NCBI GenBank assembly: GCA_005502875.1
Contig: SCMV01000002.1
Coordinates: 124,001 to 188,000, forward strand
DNA: 64,000 nt
Origin: Comamonadaceae bacterium 2PF
GTDB taxonomy: Bacteria > Pseudomonadota > Gammaproteobacteria > Burkholderiales > Burkholderiaceae_C
Direction: 5' to 3'
A program made the position numbers and the translations under genes. Below, one piece after another: positions 7,381 to 17,698 of this stretch (within the stretch, counting starts at the first letter, position 1; every line of letters begins with the position of its first letter). The notes below the pieces were generated by a model. It was not told where the DNA came from. It did not search any database and saw nothing but the letters and a program-made list of their open reading frames with translations.

Positions 7381-8715
7381 TCAGCCCTCGCCCTGCCCGT
7401 CGCCGCTCGCCGGTTTGCCAAGGCGTTCGCGGATGACCATGACCTGGTCGATGCGGTGGCTGTCAACGTCCATCACCTCGAAGCGAAAGCCGCCGAAGCT
7501 GAGGTGGTCCGTCTTGCGCGGCACACGGCGCAGCGTCACCATCATGAAGCCCGCCAGGGTTTCATACTCGTCCATGCGAGGCAGGTCATCGAGGTCCAGC
7601 GCTCGCAGCACGTCCTCGATCGGGGTGACCCCGTCCATCAGCCAGGAGTCGGCGTCGCGCTGCACGATCAGCTCGTCGTCCAGCGGCGCCAGCAGGCTGC
7701 CCATCACCGTGCTCATCACGTCGTTGAGGGTGATGATGCCCACCACCAGGCTGTATTCGTTGACGATGACGGCGAAGTCCTCGTAGGCCTGGCGAAACTG
7801 GGTGAGCACCTCGGTCAGGCTCAGGCGCTCGGGAACCATCAGCACTTTCTTGATCAGGCCCGAGCCCTGCAGCACGATGGGCTGGCCATTGAAGACGCGG
7901 CTGAGCAGGTCCTTGGAGTCGACGTAGCCAACCACGTGATCGATGTCGCCATCGCAGACCAGGTAAGTGGAGTGTGGCTGCAACTCGATGCGTGCGCGGA
8001 TGAGGGCCTCGCTGTCGTCGAGCAAGAGGTGGACGATGCGGTCGCGCGGGGTCATGGCGCTGGTGACCAGGCGGGTGTCCAGCTCGAAGACGTTCTCGAT
8101 CACCTGCTGGCCTGTTGCCGCCAGCACCCCCGCTTCGGTGCCGGCTTGCGCCATGGCCAGGATGTCATCGGAGGTGACCGCCTCGTCGCGGCGCTCGGGC
8201 AATCCGAAGAGGTGGAACAGGCCGTCGGTCAGGCGTTTGAAGAACCACACCAGCGGCCGCACCACCCGCAGGAAGGCTTGCATCGGGCCGACCACGCGCA
8301 AGGCCACTTGCTCCGGTGCGATCATGCCCAGGCGCTTGGGGAACAGGTCGGCGATCAGGATGAACAGGCTGGTGACCACCGCGAAAGACAACAGCGTGGC
8401 CCCGGTGTCGACGTAGGCCGGCGCCAGCTGCACAGCCGTCAGCAGCTTGGTGAAATAAGGCGAGAAAGCGCCCTCGCCCACCACGCCGCCCAGGATGGCC
8501 ACGGCGTTCATGCCGATCTGGATGGCGGTGAAAAAGTCGCCTGGTTCATCTTGCACTGCCAGCACGCGCTGCGCGCGCAGGTCACCGGCATCGGCCAGCT
8601 GGCGCAGCCGCACGCGGCGCGAGGCGGCCACGGCCAACTCGGAGAGCGAGAAAAAGGCGCTCGCGGCGATCAAGGCCGCGATCAGCAACAAGGCAAAGAT
8701 CGGGTCGGTGGTCAT
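7381..8715 (-). CDS. CNNM/CorC (HlyC) family membrane protein with CBS domains
   Basis: A 444-residue inner-membrane protein. The N-terminal DUF21/CNNM domain (residues about 5-180) has hydrophobic segments near 5-25, 60-85, 100-130 and 140-160. It is followed by a tandem CBS pair (about 215-335) and a C-terminal CorC_HlyC domain (about 350-430, with DEYETLAGFMMVTL and FRFEVMDVDSHRI). The family is linked to Mg2+/Co2+ efflux; older annotations call it hemolysin. It begins 13 bp after the patatin-like gene on the same strand, so the two are probably co-transcribed. The transported ion is known only at family level. Confidence 0.9.
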   Translation of the reverse strand: MTTDPIFALLLIAALIAASAFFSLSELAVAASRRVRLRQLADAGDLRAQRVLAVQDEPGDFFTAIQIGMNAVAILGGVVGEGAFSPYFTKLLTAVQLAPAYVDTGATLLSFAVVTSLFILIADLFPKRLGMIAPEQVALRVVGPMQAFLRVVRPLVWFFKRLTDGLFHLFGLPERRDEAVTSDDILAMAQAGTEAGVLAATGQQVIENVFELDTRLVTSAMTPRDRIVHLLLDDSEALIRARIELQPHSTYLVCDGDIDHVVGYVDSKDLLSRVFNGQPIVLQGSGLIKKVLMVPERLSLTEVLTQFRQAYEDFAVIVNEYSLVVGIITLNDVMSTVMGSLLAPLDDELIVQRDADSWLMDGVTPIEDVLRALDLDDLPRMDEYETLAGFMMVTLRRVPRKTDHLSFGGFRFEVMDVDSHRIDQVMVIRERLGKPASGDGQGEG

Positions 8716-8728
8716 GCCAGCAGTTTAG

Positions 8729-9802
8729 TCACAGGGGCTTGAGCGCGTCGGCCGGGCAGCCTCGGCTCAGCCATTCCTGCCACTCTTGCGCGAGTTGCCT
8801 GGAGCGCTCCACCGCCTCGACCCACACCTTCATGCGCTGCGTGGGCGCCAGCGCCGTGAAGTCGGTGCGATCGGGCAGCTTGCCGCGTGGCAGCGTGCGC
8901 ACCCAGTCCGGGTTGGGGCACAGCAGCACGACGTTGTCCAGCCAGGGCGTGGCGCGGTGGCGCCAGCGCAATGATTTGTCGAGCCAGCCTGGCACCACCT
9001 GGCGCTGGAAGTGCGGGTAAAGCACCAGGCCTTCGCCCATGCTGGCGTAGGGCCAATGCACGTGGTAGTCGACCAGGCCGCCGTCCCAGTGAGCCCCCGG
9101 GCGCGTGGCCCCCGGGATGCTTGGCACACCTTCGAGCATGAAGGGGATGCTGCACGAGGCCAGCATGGCGGGAATGAAGTTGTTGCGATCGAGCGCGAGT
9201 TGCTGGGTGGGCAGGTCGCGCAGCGGCACCGGCAAGGCCTCGCCGGGCGACGAGAACACGTGACGCTCCAGGAACAGGCCCACGGCCTTGCGCGACAGCG
9301 CGTTGGTCAAGGCCAGGCCGGCCAGGCCAGCTGCGGTGCGAGCCGGGCTGTTGCGCCGCAGGATCTGCCGCCCACGCGAGGTCAGCACGTGCACGCGCCA
9401 CTTCGGGTGATGGATGAGCGCGTCGATGTCCTGCCCGAAGAAGCCCTCGAGCGTTTCGATGAAGCCGGCCGTGATGCGCGCCGCCGAGGGCATGCGGCGC
9501 CCCGCCTCGGGCTCGATGTGCTGGTGGATGTAGCCATGGGCCAGGGCCGCGAAGGCGCGCTTGGGGTCGGGCATGGCGGCGGTGGCCATGCGCCAGGCGC
9601 CAATGGACGCCCCCACGAGGTGAACGCTGTGCCCGCCTTGTGGCAACCAATCGCCAAAGATGTGTTGGTCGAGGTGGGTGAGCATCAGGCCCTTCGGGCC
9701 ACCGGCAGCGGCTGGCACGAGGCGGATGTCGGTGGGCGACAAGCCGTTTTGCAGGATGTGCTGGCGGGCGCGCTCGCCCACATGGATGTGCAGGGCCTTC
9801 AT
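8729..9802 (-). CDS. Patatin-like phospholipase/acylhydrolase
   Basis: A 357-residue protein with the Ser-Asp dyad layout of patatins: oxyanion-hole loop AAGGPKG at 32-38, nucleophile elbow GASIG at 64-68 (S66), and the aspartate in WDGG at 239-242 (D240). There is no signal peptide or membrane segment, so cytoplasmic lipid hydrolysis is likely. The start at 9802 (MKALHIHVG) is chosen over in-frame upstream codons because the upstream extension reads as non-conserved sequence. It lies upstream of the CNNM gene and 59 bp from the divergent P-type ATPase. The substrate is unknown; the nearest functional label is phospholipase. Confidence 0.85.
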   Translation of the reverse strand: MKALHIHVGERARQHILQNGLSPTDIRLVPAAAGGPKGLMLTHLDQHIFGDWLPQGGHSVHLVGASIGAWRMATAAMPDPKRAFAALAHGYIHQHIEPEAGRRMPSAARITAGFIETLEGFFGQDIDALIHHPKWRVHVLTSRGRQILRRNSPARTAAGLAGLALTNALSRKAVGLFLERHVFSSPGEALPVPLRDLPTQQLALDRNNFIPAMLASCSIPFMLEGVPSIPGATRPGAHWDGGLVDYHVHWPYASMGEGLVLYPHFQRQVVPGWLDKSLRWRHRATPWLDNVVLLCPNPDWVRTLPRGKLPDRTDFTALAPTQRMKVWVEAVERSRQLAQEWQEWLSRGCPADALKPL

Positions 9803-9861
9803 ACCCAGTCGAGCATAGCCGAGTTGAGGCCTGTCACAATGGGCAGGTCGACCCTGCAGCC

Positions 9862-12201
9862 ATGTCCCCTCCCACACGCCGTTCCATCGTCATCCCGATC
9901 AAGCCCATGTCAGCCCCGGCGGCCGACAGCGCGGGTGCGTGCGGCCATGACCATGACCATGACCACGGCGCAGAGCACGGGCACCATCATGGTCATCGGC
10001 ACACCGATGGCGACTGCTGCACGCCCGACTTGAGCGCAGGCGCGGCCTCGGCTGCGAGCCTCCCCACAGCGGCCCCGCCCGGCACCTCGGCCATCCGCTG
10101 GCGCATCGACCAGATGGATTGCCCGACCGAAGAGCGCTTGATCCGGCAAAAGCTGGGCAGCATGAGCGGCGTCGAGCGCCTGGACTTCAACCTGCTGCAG
10201 CGAGAACTCACAGCCCACCATCGCTTGGACGATGCCAGCGGGCTGGAGACCGCGCTGCAACAGATCGGCATGGCCCCCCGCCGACTGCAGGCCGACGAAC
10301 CGGTCTTGCCTGCGCCTGTGGCGGTGCCGGTGCGAACACGCTGGCTGCTGGCAGGTTCAGGCGCGGCTGCGGTGGCAGCTGAAGCGGTGGCCTGGGGCAC
10401 TCAGGATGAAATCAGCTGGCCCGTGATGTCGCTGGCCGCGCTGTCCATCGCGCTGGCTGGCGGTCCAACCCTCAAAAAAGGATGGATCGCGCTCAAGCAC
10501 CTCACGCTCAACATCCACTTCCTGATGACCCTGGCCGTGGGCGGCGCGCTGCTCATCGGTCAGTGGGCCGAAGCAGCCATGGTGCTGTTCCTGTTTGCTG
10601 TGGCCGAGGCCATCGAGGCCCTCTCGCTGGAGCGCGCCCGCAAGGCGGTGCAGGCCCTGTCGGCGCTGGCGCCCGATGCAGCCTGGGTCAGGCAGGACAA
10701 CGGCTGGGTCAGCCAGCCGGTCGCTTCGGTGCCCGTGGGAGCTTTGATCCGCGTGAGGCCCGGCGAGCGCGTGCCGTTGGACGCCGTGATCACATCGGGC
10801 CAGGGCGCCGTCAACGAAAGCGCCTTGACCGGCGAGAGCCTGCCCCAGGACAAGGTTGCCGGCGACCGGCTGTTGGCCGGCAGCGTCCTGCAAGACGGCA
10901 GCCTGGAGGCGCGCAGCACCGAGGTGGCTGGCCGCAGCACGCTGGCTCGCATGGCCGATGCCATCCAGGCCGCGCAATCGCAGCGCGCCCCGACGCAGCG
11001 CTTCGTCGATGAATTCGCCCGTTACTACACGCCCGTGGTGGTGGTGATCGCGGTGTGCATCGCCGTGCTGGGTCCCTGGTTCAGCGGCAGTGACTGGCAT
11101 GCGTGGCTGTACGAAGCCCTGGTGCTGCTGGTGATCGCCTGCCCGTGCGCGCTCGTCGTGTCCACACCCGTGACGGTGGTCAGCGGCCTGGCCGCTGGGG
11201 CTCGGCAGGGCATCCTGATCAAAGGTGGCGCCCACCTCGAAGCAGGCCAGAAACTGCGTGCCATGGCGCTGGACAAGACAGGCACCTTGACCGAAGGCCG
11301 CCCTGCCCTGACCGATTGCGAGCCCCTGGGCCGCTGGGACATGGCAGGTGCCCTGCAGTTGGCCGCCAGCCTCGACGAGCACAGCAGCCACCCGATCGCG
11401 CGGGCCGTGGTCAATGGCTGGCGCGCGGGCGCGCCAGCCGACGCCCAGTTGCTTGCCGTCACGGACTTTCAGTTGCTCAGCGGGCGTGGCGTGAGCGGCC
11501 TCATCGATGGACACCGCTGGTGGCTGGGCAACCCGCGCCTGATGGCCGAGCAAGGCATTCAGCACGACGACGCCATGGCCCACCTGCAAGCCCTGGAGCA
11601 GCAAGGCAAGACGGCCTTCGTGCTGTTCAACGAGTCGGAAGCCGTGGCCGTGCTGGGCGTGGCGGACACCGTGCGAGAGCACGCGCGCGAGGCGCTGATG
11701 GCCCTGCGCTCGCTGGGGGTGCACACCGTGATGCTCAGCGGCGACAACCCCGTCAGCGTCGGGCACGTGGGCAGGCAACTTGGCCTGGCCGATGCCCGTG
11801 GCGGCCTGCTGCCGCAAGACAAGCTCGATGCCATCGCTGCGCTGAAGGCCAGCCACGACAGCGTGGCCATGGTGGGTGACGGCGTGAACGATGCGCCAGC
11901 CTTGGCCCGCTCGGACGTGGGTTTGGCCATGGGCGCGGCCGGTACCGCCACGGCGCTTGAGACCGCCGACGTCGCCATCATGGACGACGACCTGCGCAAG
12001 CTGCCGGCCTACATCCGCCTGAGCCGGGAAACCGCCAACGTGCTGTGGCAGAACATCGTGCTGGCGCTGAGCATCAAGGCGGTGTTTTTTGTGCTGGCCT
12101 TCACCGGCCAGGCCACGCTGTGGATGGCGGTGTTCGCCGACATGGGTGCGAGCCTGCTGGTGGTGTTCAACGGGATGCGGCTGCTGCGCTGGAAGGCCTG
12201 A
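9862..12201 (+). CDS. Heavy-metal translocating P1B-type ATPase (Zn/Cd/Pb exporter)
   Basis: A 779-residue P1B ATPase that exports soft divalent cations from the cytoplasm. Residues 27-52 are a His/Asp/Cys-rich metal-binding tail (HDHDHDHG, HGHHHGHRH, CC). A heavy-metal-associated domain with MDCPTEE follows at 85-91; the second cysteine of the usual CxxC is replaced. The actuator TGES is at 323-326, the ion-site CPC at 427-429, the phosphorylated aspartate D471 in DKTGT, and the SHP motif and MVGDGVNDAPAL follow. CPC with His-rich and CPTEE features points to ZntA/CadA-type Zn2+/Cd2+/Pb2+ export. No MerR or ArsR regulator is adjacent. The first ATG is used; a second in-frame ATG lies 45 bases on. 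Confidence 0.93.
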   Translation: MSPPTRRSIVIPIKPMSAPAADSAGACGHDHDHDHGAEHGHHHGHRHTDGDCCTPDLSAGAASAASLPTAAPPGTSAIRWRIDQMDCPTEERLIRQKLGSMSGVERLDFNLLQRELTAHHRLDDASGLETALQQIGMAPRRLQADEPVLPAPVAVPVRTRWLLAGSGAAAVAAEAVAWGTQDEISWPVMSLAALSIALAGGPTLKKGWIALKHLTLNIHFLMTLAVGGALLIGQWAEAAMVLFLFAVAEAIEALSLERARKAVQALSALAPDAAWVRQDNGWVSQPVASVPVGALIRVRPGERVPLDAVITSGQGAVNESALTGESLPQDKVAGDRLLAGSVLQDGSLEARSTEVAGRSTLARMADAIQAAQSQRAPTQRFVDEFARYYTPVVVVIAVCIAVLGPWFSGSDWHAWLYEALVLLVIACPCALVVSTPVTVVSGLAAGARQGILIKGGAHLEAGQKLRAMALDKTGTLTEGRPALTDCEPLGRWDMAGALQLAASLDEHSSHPIARAVVNGWRAGAPADAQLLAVTDFQLLSGRGVSGLIDGHRWWLGNPRLMAEQGIQHDDAMAHLQALEQQGKTAFVLFNESEAVAVLGVADTVREHAREALMALRSLGVHTVMLSGDNPVSVGHVGRQLGLADARGGLLPQDKLDAIAALKASHDSVAMVGDGVNDAPALARSDVGLAMGAAGTATALETADVAIMDDDLRKLPAYIRLSRETANVLWQNIVLALSIKAVFFVLAFTGQATLWMAVFADMGASLLVVFNGMRLLRWKA

Positions 12202-12218
12202 GCTGCCGGCTGCGCGCC

Positions 12219-12257
12219 GAAAGCAAAAAGGACGCTCGAGGCGTCCCTTTTGCTTTC
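12219..12257. terminator. Bidirectional rho-independent terminator between the P-type ATPase and tex
   Basis: Long inverted repeat GAAAGCAAAA..GGACGC / GCGTCC..TTTTGCTTTC around a TCGA loop, sitting between two convergent stops. The A-rich and T-rich arms make it usable in both directions. Confidence 0.8.
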
Positions 12258-12274
12258 ACGTCACAGGCAAGTGA

Positions 12275-14617
12275 TCACTTCTTGAGCTTGGCGAACGCTG
12301 CAGCCATGGCCGAAGCAGCCTGAGGCTGAGGCGACTGCCCTCGCCCGCCGCCGCCCTGCCGTTCATTGCGCGCGGCTGGGCGGAAACTGTTGTCACGCGA
12401 GCCCCCCGGAGCGCCCTGCTTGGGCACGGCGGCATCGAGCTTCATCGTCAACGAGATGCGCTGACGCGAAAGATCGACCTCCAGCACCCGCACCTTGACG
12501 ATGTCGCCGGTCTTGACCACTTCGCGCGCATCGTTGACGAACTTGTTGGACAGCTGGCTCACGTGAACCAGGCCGTCCTGGTGCACGCCCAGGTCGACGA
12601 AGGCGCCGAACTGCGCCACGTTGGACACCGTGCCTTCGAGCACCATGCCTTCTTTCAGGTCCTTGATGTCCTCGACGCCATCGTTGAAGCGGGCCACCTT
12701 GAAGTCAGGGCGCGGGTCGCGGCCGGGTTTCTCCAGCTCGACCAGGATGTCCTTGACCGTGATGACGCCAAACTTCTCGTCGGCGAACAGCTCGGGCTTG
12801 AGCGAGCGCAGCACGTCGGACTTGCCGATGAGCTCCTGCGCGGTCTTGCCGGTCTGCGCCAACATCTTCTGCACGACCGGGTAGGTCTCGGGGTGCACGC
12901 CAGAGAAATCGAGCGGGTTGTCGCCGTCGCGGATGCGCAAAAAACCTGCGGCCTGCTCGAAGGTCTTGGCCCCCAGGCCGGCCACCTCCATCAGCTGCTT
13001 GCGGTTGCGGAAAGCGCCGTTGGCATCGCGCCAACGCACGATGCTGTTGGCCACCGCCGAGCTCAGGCCCGACACGCGCGAGAGCAATGGCGCCGAGGCC
13101 GTGTTGAGGTCCACGCCCACGCCGTTGACGCAGTCCTCGACCACGGCGACCAGGGTGCGCGCCAGCTCGCTCTGGTTGACGTCGTGCTGGTACTGGCCCA
13201 CGCCAATGCTCTTGGGGTCGATCTTGACCAGCTCGGCCAGCGGATCTTGCAGGCGGCGAGCGATGGAGACGGCGCCGCGCAGGCTCACGTCGAGGTCGGG
13301 CAGCTCCTTGCTGGCGAACTCGGAGGCCGAGTACACGGAAGCACCCGCTTCGCTGACCACGACCTTGTCGATGACGGCACCAGGCGCGAGTTGCTGCAGG
13401 CGCTTGATGAGGTCGCCGGCGAGCTTGTCGGTTTCGCGGCTGGCCGTGCCATTGCCGATCGCGATCAGGTTGACGCCATGGGCCGCGCACAGCTTGGCCA
13501 GGGTGTGGATCGAGCCTTCCCAGTCCTTGCGCGGCTCGTGCGGGTAGACCGTGTGGGTGTCCAGCACCTTGCCCGTGTCGCTGACCACGGCCACCTTCAC
13601 GCCGGTGCGGATGCCGGGGTCCAGGCCCATGACCACGCGTTTGCCAGCGGGCGCGGCCAGCAGCAGGTCGCGCAGGTTCTCGGCGAAGACCTTGATGGCG
13701 GTGGCCTCGGCGGCTTCGCGCAGGCGGGTGAAGAGGTCGCGCTCCAGGCTCAGGCTGAGCTTGACCTTCCAGGTCCAGGCGATGGACTTGCGGATGAGCT
13801 CGTCGGCGGGGCGCTTCTTGTGCGACCAGCCCAGGTGGATGGCGATGCGGGCTTCGGCCATCGTCGGCTTGCCCGGCACCACTTCCTCGTCGAGCACCAG
13901 CTTGGCGTCGAGGAACTCTTGGGTGCGGCCGCGGAAGACGGCCAGCGCACGGTGCGAGGGCACGGTGCGGATCGGTTCGTCGTAGTCGAAGTAGTCGCGG
14001 AACTTGGCGACGTCAGGGTTGTTCTCGTCCTTGCCGGCCATGAGCTTGGACTGGAACAGGCCTTCGTCCCACAACCAGTCGCGCAGCTTGCGGATCAGGT
14101 CGGCGTCTTCGGCCCAGCGCTCGGAGAGGATGTCGCGCACGCCGTCGAGCACGGCGAAGGCGTCGGCGAAACCGGCCTCCGCGTTGACGAAGGCAGCCGC
14201 TTCAGCCTGGGGGTCGAGAGTTGGGTCGGCAAAGAGCTTGTCGGCCAGCGGCTCGATGCCGGCTTCGCGGGCGATCATGCCCTTGGTGCGGCGCTTTTGC
14301 TTGAAGGGCAGGTAGAGGTCTTCGAGCTCCTGCTTCGTGGGCGCAGCCTCGATGGCTGCGCGCAATTCGGGCGTGAGCTTGCCCTGCTCGTCGATGCTCT
14401 TGATCACGGCGACTCGGCGATCTTCCAACTCACGCAGGTAGCCCAGGCGAGCCTCCAGGTCGCGCAGTTGCGTGTCGTCGAGCCCGTCGGTGGCTTCCTT
14501 GCGGTAGCGGGCGATGAAGGGCACGGTGGCGCCGCCGTCCAGGAGGTCAACGGCCGCTTTGATTTGGGCAGGTCGAACGCTCAGTTCGGCCGCCAGTTGC
14601 ATCAGGATCTTGTCCAC
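12275..14617 (-). CDS. tex: Tex-family transcription accessory/RNA-binding protein
   Basis: A 780-residue cytoplasmic nucleic-acid-binding protein of the Tex/YhgF family, involved in transcription. The N-terminal helical region reads [20 protein letters not shown]. The central YqgF/RNase H-like core begins [18 protein letters not shown], the helix-hairpin-helix part includes [17 protein letters not shown], and the S1 domain has [21 protein letters not shown] Gly/Arg-rich tail ends [15 protein letters not shown] at 14617 is preferred as start because it gives the N-terminus closest to homologues; an ATG at 14602 is the alternative. It is divergent from pyrD. Confidence 0.93.
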   Translation of the reverse strand: MDKILMQLAAELSVRPAQIKAAVDLLDGGATVPFIARYRKEATDGLDDTQLRDLEARLGYLRELEDRRVAVIKSIDEQGKLTPELRAAIEAAPTKQELEDLYLPFKQKRRTKGMIAREAGIEPLADKLFADPTLDPQAEAAAFVNAEAGFADAFAVLDGVRDILSERWAEDADLIRKLRDWLWDEGLFQSKLMAGKDENNPDVAKFRDYFDYDEPIRTVPSHRALAVFRGRTQEFLDAKLVLDEEVVPGKPTMAEARIAIHLGWSHKKRPADELIRKSIAWTWKVKLSLSLERDLFTRLREAAEATAIKVFAENLRDLLLAAPAGKRVVMGLDPGIRTGVKVAVVSDTGKVLDTHTVYPHEPRKDWEGSIHTLAKLCAAHGVNLIAIGNGTASRETDKLAGDLIKRLQQLAPGAVIDKVVVSEAGASVYSASEFASKELPDLDVSLRGAVSIARRLQDPLAELVKIDPKSIGVGQYQHDVNQSELARTLVAVVEDCVNGVGVDLNTASAPLLSRVSGLSSAVANSIVRWRDANGAFRNRKQLMEVAGLGAKTFEQAAGFLRIRDGDNPLDFSGVHPETYPVVQKMLAQTGKTAQELIGKSDVLRSLKPELFADEKFGVITVKDILVELEKPGRDPRPDFKVARFNDGVEDIKDLKEGMVLEGTVSNVAQFGAFVDLGVHQDGLVHVSQLSNKFVNDAREVVKTGDIVKVRVLEVDLSRQRISLTMKLDAAVPKQGAPGGSRDNSFRPAARNERQGGGGRGQSPQPQAASAMAAAFAKLKK

Positions 14618-14784
14618 GCTCGGGTACCAGGGGGCTGGGAGGTCGAAGAGGCGCGAAGTTTGCCACAGGGGCCTGGCGCGTTCAGGCCGGCGGCATCGGC
14701 GACAATCAGCACCTGCGCCGGGCGCTTGCCTCCTTGCCCCGGCGCACAGCAACACATCCCTGACCCACGCCTTCGCAGCCCTCA

Positions 14785-15822
14785 ATGGCCCTGATCCCCT
14801 ACTTCGTCCCCAAGTCGGTCCTCTTCAACCTGGACCCGGAAACCGCGCACGACCTGACCATCGGTGCCCTGGCGCGTTTTCAGAACACGCCTCTGGCTTG
14901 CCTGTGGGCCGAAAGCCGCGTGCAGGACCCGGTGACGCTGGCCGGCGTGACCTTCCCCAACCGCGTGGGCATGGCCGCTGGCCTGGACAAGAACGGTCGG
15001 GTCATCGACGGCCTGGGCGCCATGGGCTTTGGTTTCGTCGAGGTGGGCACCGTCACGCCCAAGGCCCAGCCGGGTAACCCCAAGCCGCGCATGTTCCGCC
15101 TGCCCGAGGCTCGCGCGCTGATCAATCGCCTGGGTTTCAACAACGAGGGCCTCGACAGCTTCCTGGCCAACGTCAAGCAGGCGCGCTTCCGCCAGAACGG
15201 CGGCATCCTGGGCCTGAACATCGGCAAGAACGCCGTCACGCCCATTGAAAACGCGGTCGATGACTACCTGATCGGCCTGGCTGGCGTCTACCCGCACGCC
15301 GACTACATCACCGTCAACATCTCCAGCCCCAACACGAAGAACCTGCGCGCGCTGCAAAGCGACGAGGCGCTCGATGAGCTGCTGGGTCGGCTTCAGGAGC
15401 GCCGCCAGCAGCTGATTCAGCAGCATGGCCGCACGGTGCCGATGTTCGTGAAGATCGCCCCGGACCTGGATGAAACGCAAGTGGGCGTGATCGCCGCCAC
15501 GTTGCTCAAGAACGGCATCGACGGCGTGATCGCCACCAACACCACCATCTCGCGCGAGGCGGTCCAGGGCATGCAGCACGCCGAAGAGACCGGCGGCCTG
15601 AGCGGCGCACCGGTGCTGGAAGCGAGCAACCAGGTCATCCGCCAACTGCGTGCCGCGCTGGGCCCCCGCTACCCGATCATCGGTGTGGGGGGCGTGATGA
15701 GCGCGGCCGACGCCCGTGCCAAACGCGACGCCGGTGCCGACCTGGTTCAGGTCTATACCGGCCTGATCTACGAAGGCCCTCAGCTGGTTCGCGCCTGCGC
15801 CGAAGCGCTCAAGCGCGGCTGA
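14785..15822 (+). CDS. pyrD: Dihydroorotate dehydrogenase (quinone), class 2
   Basis: Oxidises dihydroorotate to orotate, passing electrons to membrane quinones: the fourth step of pyrimidine synthesis. It has 345 residues, the class 2 length. The N-terminal extension ([16 protein letters not shown]) is the membrane-associating part. FMN-site and active-site motifs include [38 protein letters not shown] (catalytic serine) and [11 protein letters not shown]. Its last 14 bases overlap the 3' end of the convergent pseudokinase-HDOD gene. Confidence 0.97.
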   Translation: MALIPYFVPKSVLFNLDPETAHDLTIGALARFQNTPLACLWAESRVQDPVTLAGVTFPNRVGMAAGLDKNGRVIDGLGAMGFGFVEVGTVTPKAQPGNPKPRMFRLPEARALINRLGFNNEGLDSFLANVKQARFRQNGGILGLNIGKNAVTPIENAVDDYLIGLAGVYPHADYITVNISSPNTKNLRALQSDEALDELLGRLQERRQQLIQQHGRTVPMFVKIAPDLDETQVGVIAATLLKNGIDGVIATNTTISREAVQGMQHAEETGGLSGAPVLEASNQVIRQLRAALGPRYPIIGVGGVMSAADARAKRDAGADLVQVYTGLIYEGPQLVRACAEALKRG

Positions 15823-17542
15823 TCAGGCCCGAGGCCTGCTCCCAGGTCTGCTCGCATTCTTTGGGCACCAGGGCGAGCGCGCGTGCATAGCGCACGTAGG
15901 CCTGGTGCATGGCGGCGTTTGCCTTCTGAGGCTCCTGGGTCTGCGCGTCAACGATCTCGTTGGCCAGGCTGGCCACCGTTCTCAAAGTGGCCTCAGGGCC
16001 AACGGGGGTGCGAACCGGTTTGTTCTGCGGGCAAGGTTGCGCTGCCTGCACGATGCGGTCGTGCAGGCCCCAGTGGCGCATGACAGCCAGGGTCAAGGCG
16101 CCCAGGTCAACACCCAGCACCGCGCTGGCTGCGGCTTCTGCGCTCATGCCCGGGGTGGCGGCCTCACCCGATTCAGACACCGGCGATGCCTGCATCAGCC
16201 TTTGCATCTGGGCGGCCTCTTCCGGGAAGTGATAGCACATCAGCAAGCTGCCCAAGCGCTGCGACATCGCGGCCAGGCTCGCTTCCTCATCGCTGATGGA
16301 AAACGGCGCCATGAGGCGAGCGATCGCGCCAGCCAGGCAGGCGCGGCGCAACTCTTCGTCCAGCGCCGCCACCGTGGCCTGCCCGGCCTCAGGCGAGAGA
16401 GACGACTGCGCCCCCAGCACACCTGGCCACGGGCGCACCGCCGCCGCCACCTTGCGGATGCCCGCCTGTCCCAACAGCAACACGGCGCGCGAAAGGGTCG
16501 TGACCCCATCGTCGCTGCCCGGGCTGCGATAGCTGGCGGTGTTGACGGTGCGCAGCATCTCCCAAACCATGGCGGGGTTCTTCACCAGCACGTCGACGAA
16601 ATCATCGACCCGCAAGCTTTCAGCGGACAGGCTGGCCAGCAAGGCGCGCTCTGTGCCGGGTCGACTCGGCAGCGCTCCCACGCTGTTGAGCCGATCCAGC
16701 AGCAGTGACAACGGGCCACCGGACTCTTCCGACTGCGTCTTGATCCACCCTTGCAGGGCACTGAGCAGCGTGCGCGCATTCAAATAGCGTTGCCGGTGCT
16801 GGCGATCGGTCGCACGGTTGACGATGGCCCGCAAGGATTCGGACACCGGGTGAGGCGTCGTCCAAGGCAAGCGCACGATCTCGCGACCCACGCGGGAAGC
16901 GGCGCTGCCCATGTCGGGGTCGTCCAGCGCCGGGTGGTTGGCCAGCAGGCGATGCATCAGCAGACCTGCCATGAGCACGTCGCGCTCGGCCTGCTGCCTG
17001 ATCGGTTGACGCACGCGGGGGGCACGTCCGCCCTGGCCCGGTTGCTGGGCCTCGATGCCGACCGCCAGCCCGAACAACTGCGCGTGCCCCGACTTGTCGA
17101 TCAGCACCGTGTGCAGGCCGATGTCCAGGTGGGCTACGCCGCCGTCGTGCGCATAGGCCAGGCCCTCGACCACGTCGGCCATCCAGGACGCCACATCTTG
17201 CGAACTGGGCGGCGAGCCCGCGTGCAAGCGCTCGATCAAGGTCTGTCCCCCATCTCGCGCGCAAGTCAGGAAAGGCCAGCCGTCGTGGCTGCCGACCTCC
17301 ATGGCTTCACACAGCCGCGGGTGCTTCAGGCGCGAGCTGGACAACACGTCCTGGGTCCACTCCTCGCGTTCCCGGTCGTTGGCTGGCTGCACCCTTGGCA
17401 CGCACAGAGACACCTCTTGCTGCAATCGCGGGTCCCAGGCCAGCCAGGTGCTCGACGCCAGGCTTCGGCCCAGCATCTGGCGCAACTCAAAGCGCCCGAA
17501 CAGCCGCGGTGCAGGGGTTTGAGGTGGCTGGGCGATGGCCAT
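15809..17542 (-). CDS. HDOD-domain signalling protein with N-terminal pseudokinase domain
   Basis: A 577-residue two-domain protein. Residues 14-265 have a Ser/Thr-kinase fold outline ([13 protein letters not shown] start, [22 protein letters not shown]), but catalytic signatures are changed: the HRD motif reads HLD at 138-140, DFG becomes LFG at 156-158, and the VAIK lysine region reads SLCVPRV (45-51). It is probably a non-catalytic, ligand- or partner-binding kinase fold. Residues about 285-500 are an HDOD domain ([46 protein letters not shown]). HDOD proteins act in c-di-GMP, motility or stress signalling. The ATG at 17542 is chosen because it opens just before the kinase-like domain. The 156 bp to the next gene (17543-17698) hold only its putative promoter region. 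Confidence 0.8.
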   Translation of the reverse strand: MAIAQPPQTPAPRLFGRFELRQMLGRSLASSTWLAWDPRLQQEVSLCVPRVQPANDREREEWTQDVLSSSRLKHPRLCEAMEVGSHDGWPFLTCARDGGQTLIERLHAGSPPSSQDVASWMADVVEGLAYAHDGGVAHLDIGLHTVLIDKSGHAQLFGLAVGIEAQQPGQGGRAPRVRQPIRQQAERDVLMAGLLMHRLLANHPALDDPDMGSAASRVGREIVRLPWTTPHPVSESLRAIVNRATDRQHRQRYLNARTLLSALQGWIKTQSEESGGPLSLLLDRLNSVGALPSRPGTERALLASLSAESLRVDDFVDVLVKNPAMVWEMLRTVNTASYRSPGSDDGVTTLSRAVLLLGQAGIRKVAAAVRPWPGVLGAQSSLSPEAGQATVAALDEELRRACLAGAIARLMAPFSISDEEASLAAMSQRLGSLLMCYHFPEEAAQMQRLMQASPVSESGEAATPGMSAEAAASAVLGVDLGALTLAVMRHWGLHDRIVQAAQPCPQNKPVRTPVGPEATLRTVASLANEIVDAQTQEPQKANAAMHQAYVRYARALALVPKECEQTWEQASGLISRA

Positions 17543-17698
17543 GGCTGCGGGCAAGGCGGGGTCCTCGGTGGTGCTGGGAGCAAGAAGCCGTGTCAAACTT
17601 GCCTGGCAAGCGCATCGGCCTCTTGTTACATGGTGTGATTGCACCAAACAATCGGGCACCAGGAAACACCCAGAAAGCCGGAAATACCGGTTCAGATT

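Noticed and set aside
10357-11856. A 499-codon minus-strand open frame within the P-type ATPase
   Set aside because: Overlaps the complete catalytic core of the ATPase and carries no motif.
12563-14794. A 743-codon plus-strand open frame antisense to tex
   Set aside because: Same low-information composition; tex on the minus strand has all domains intact.
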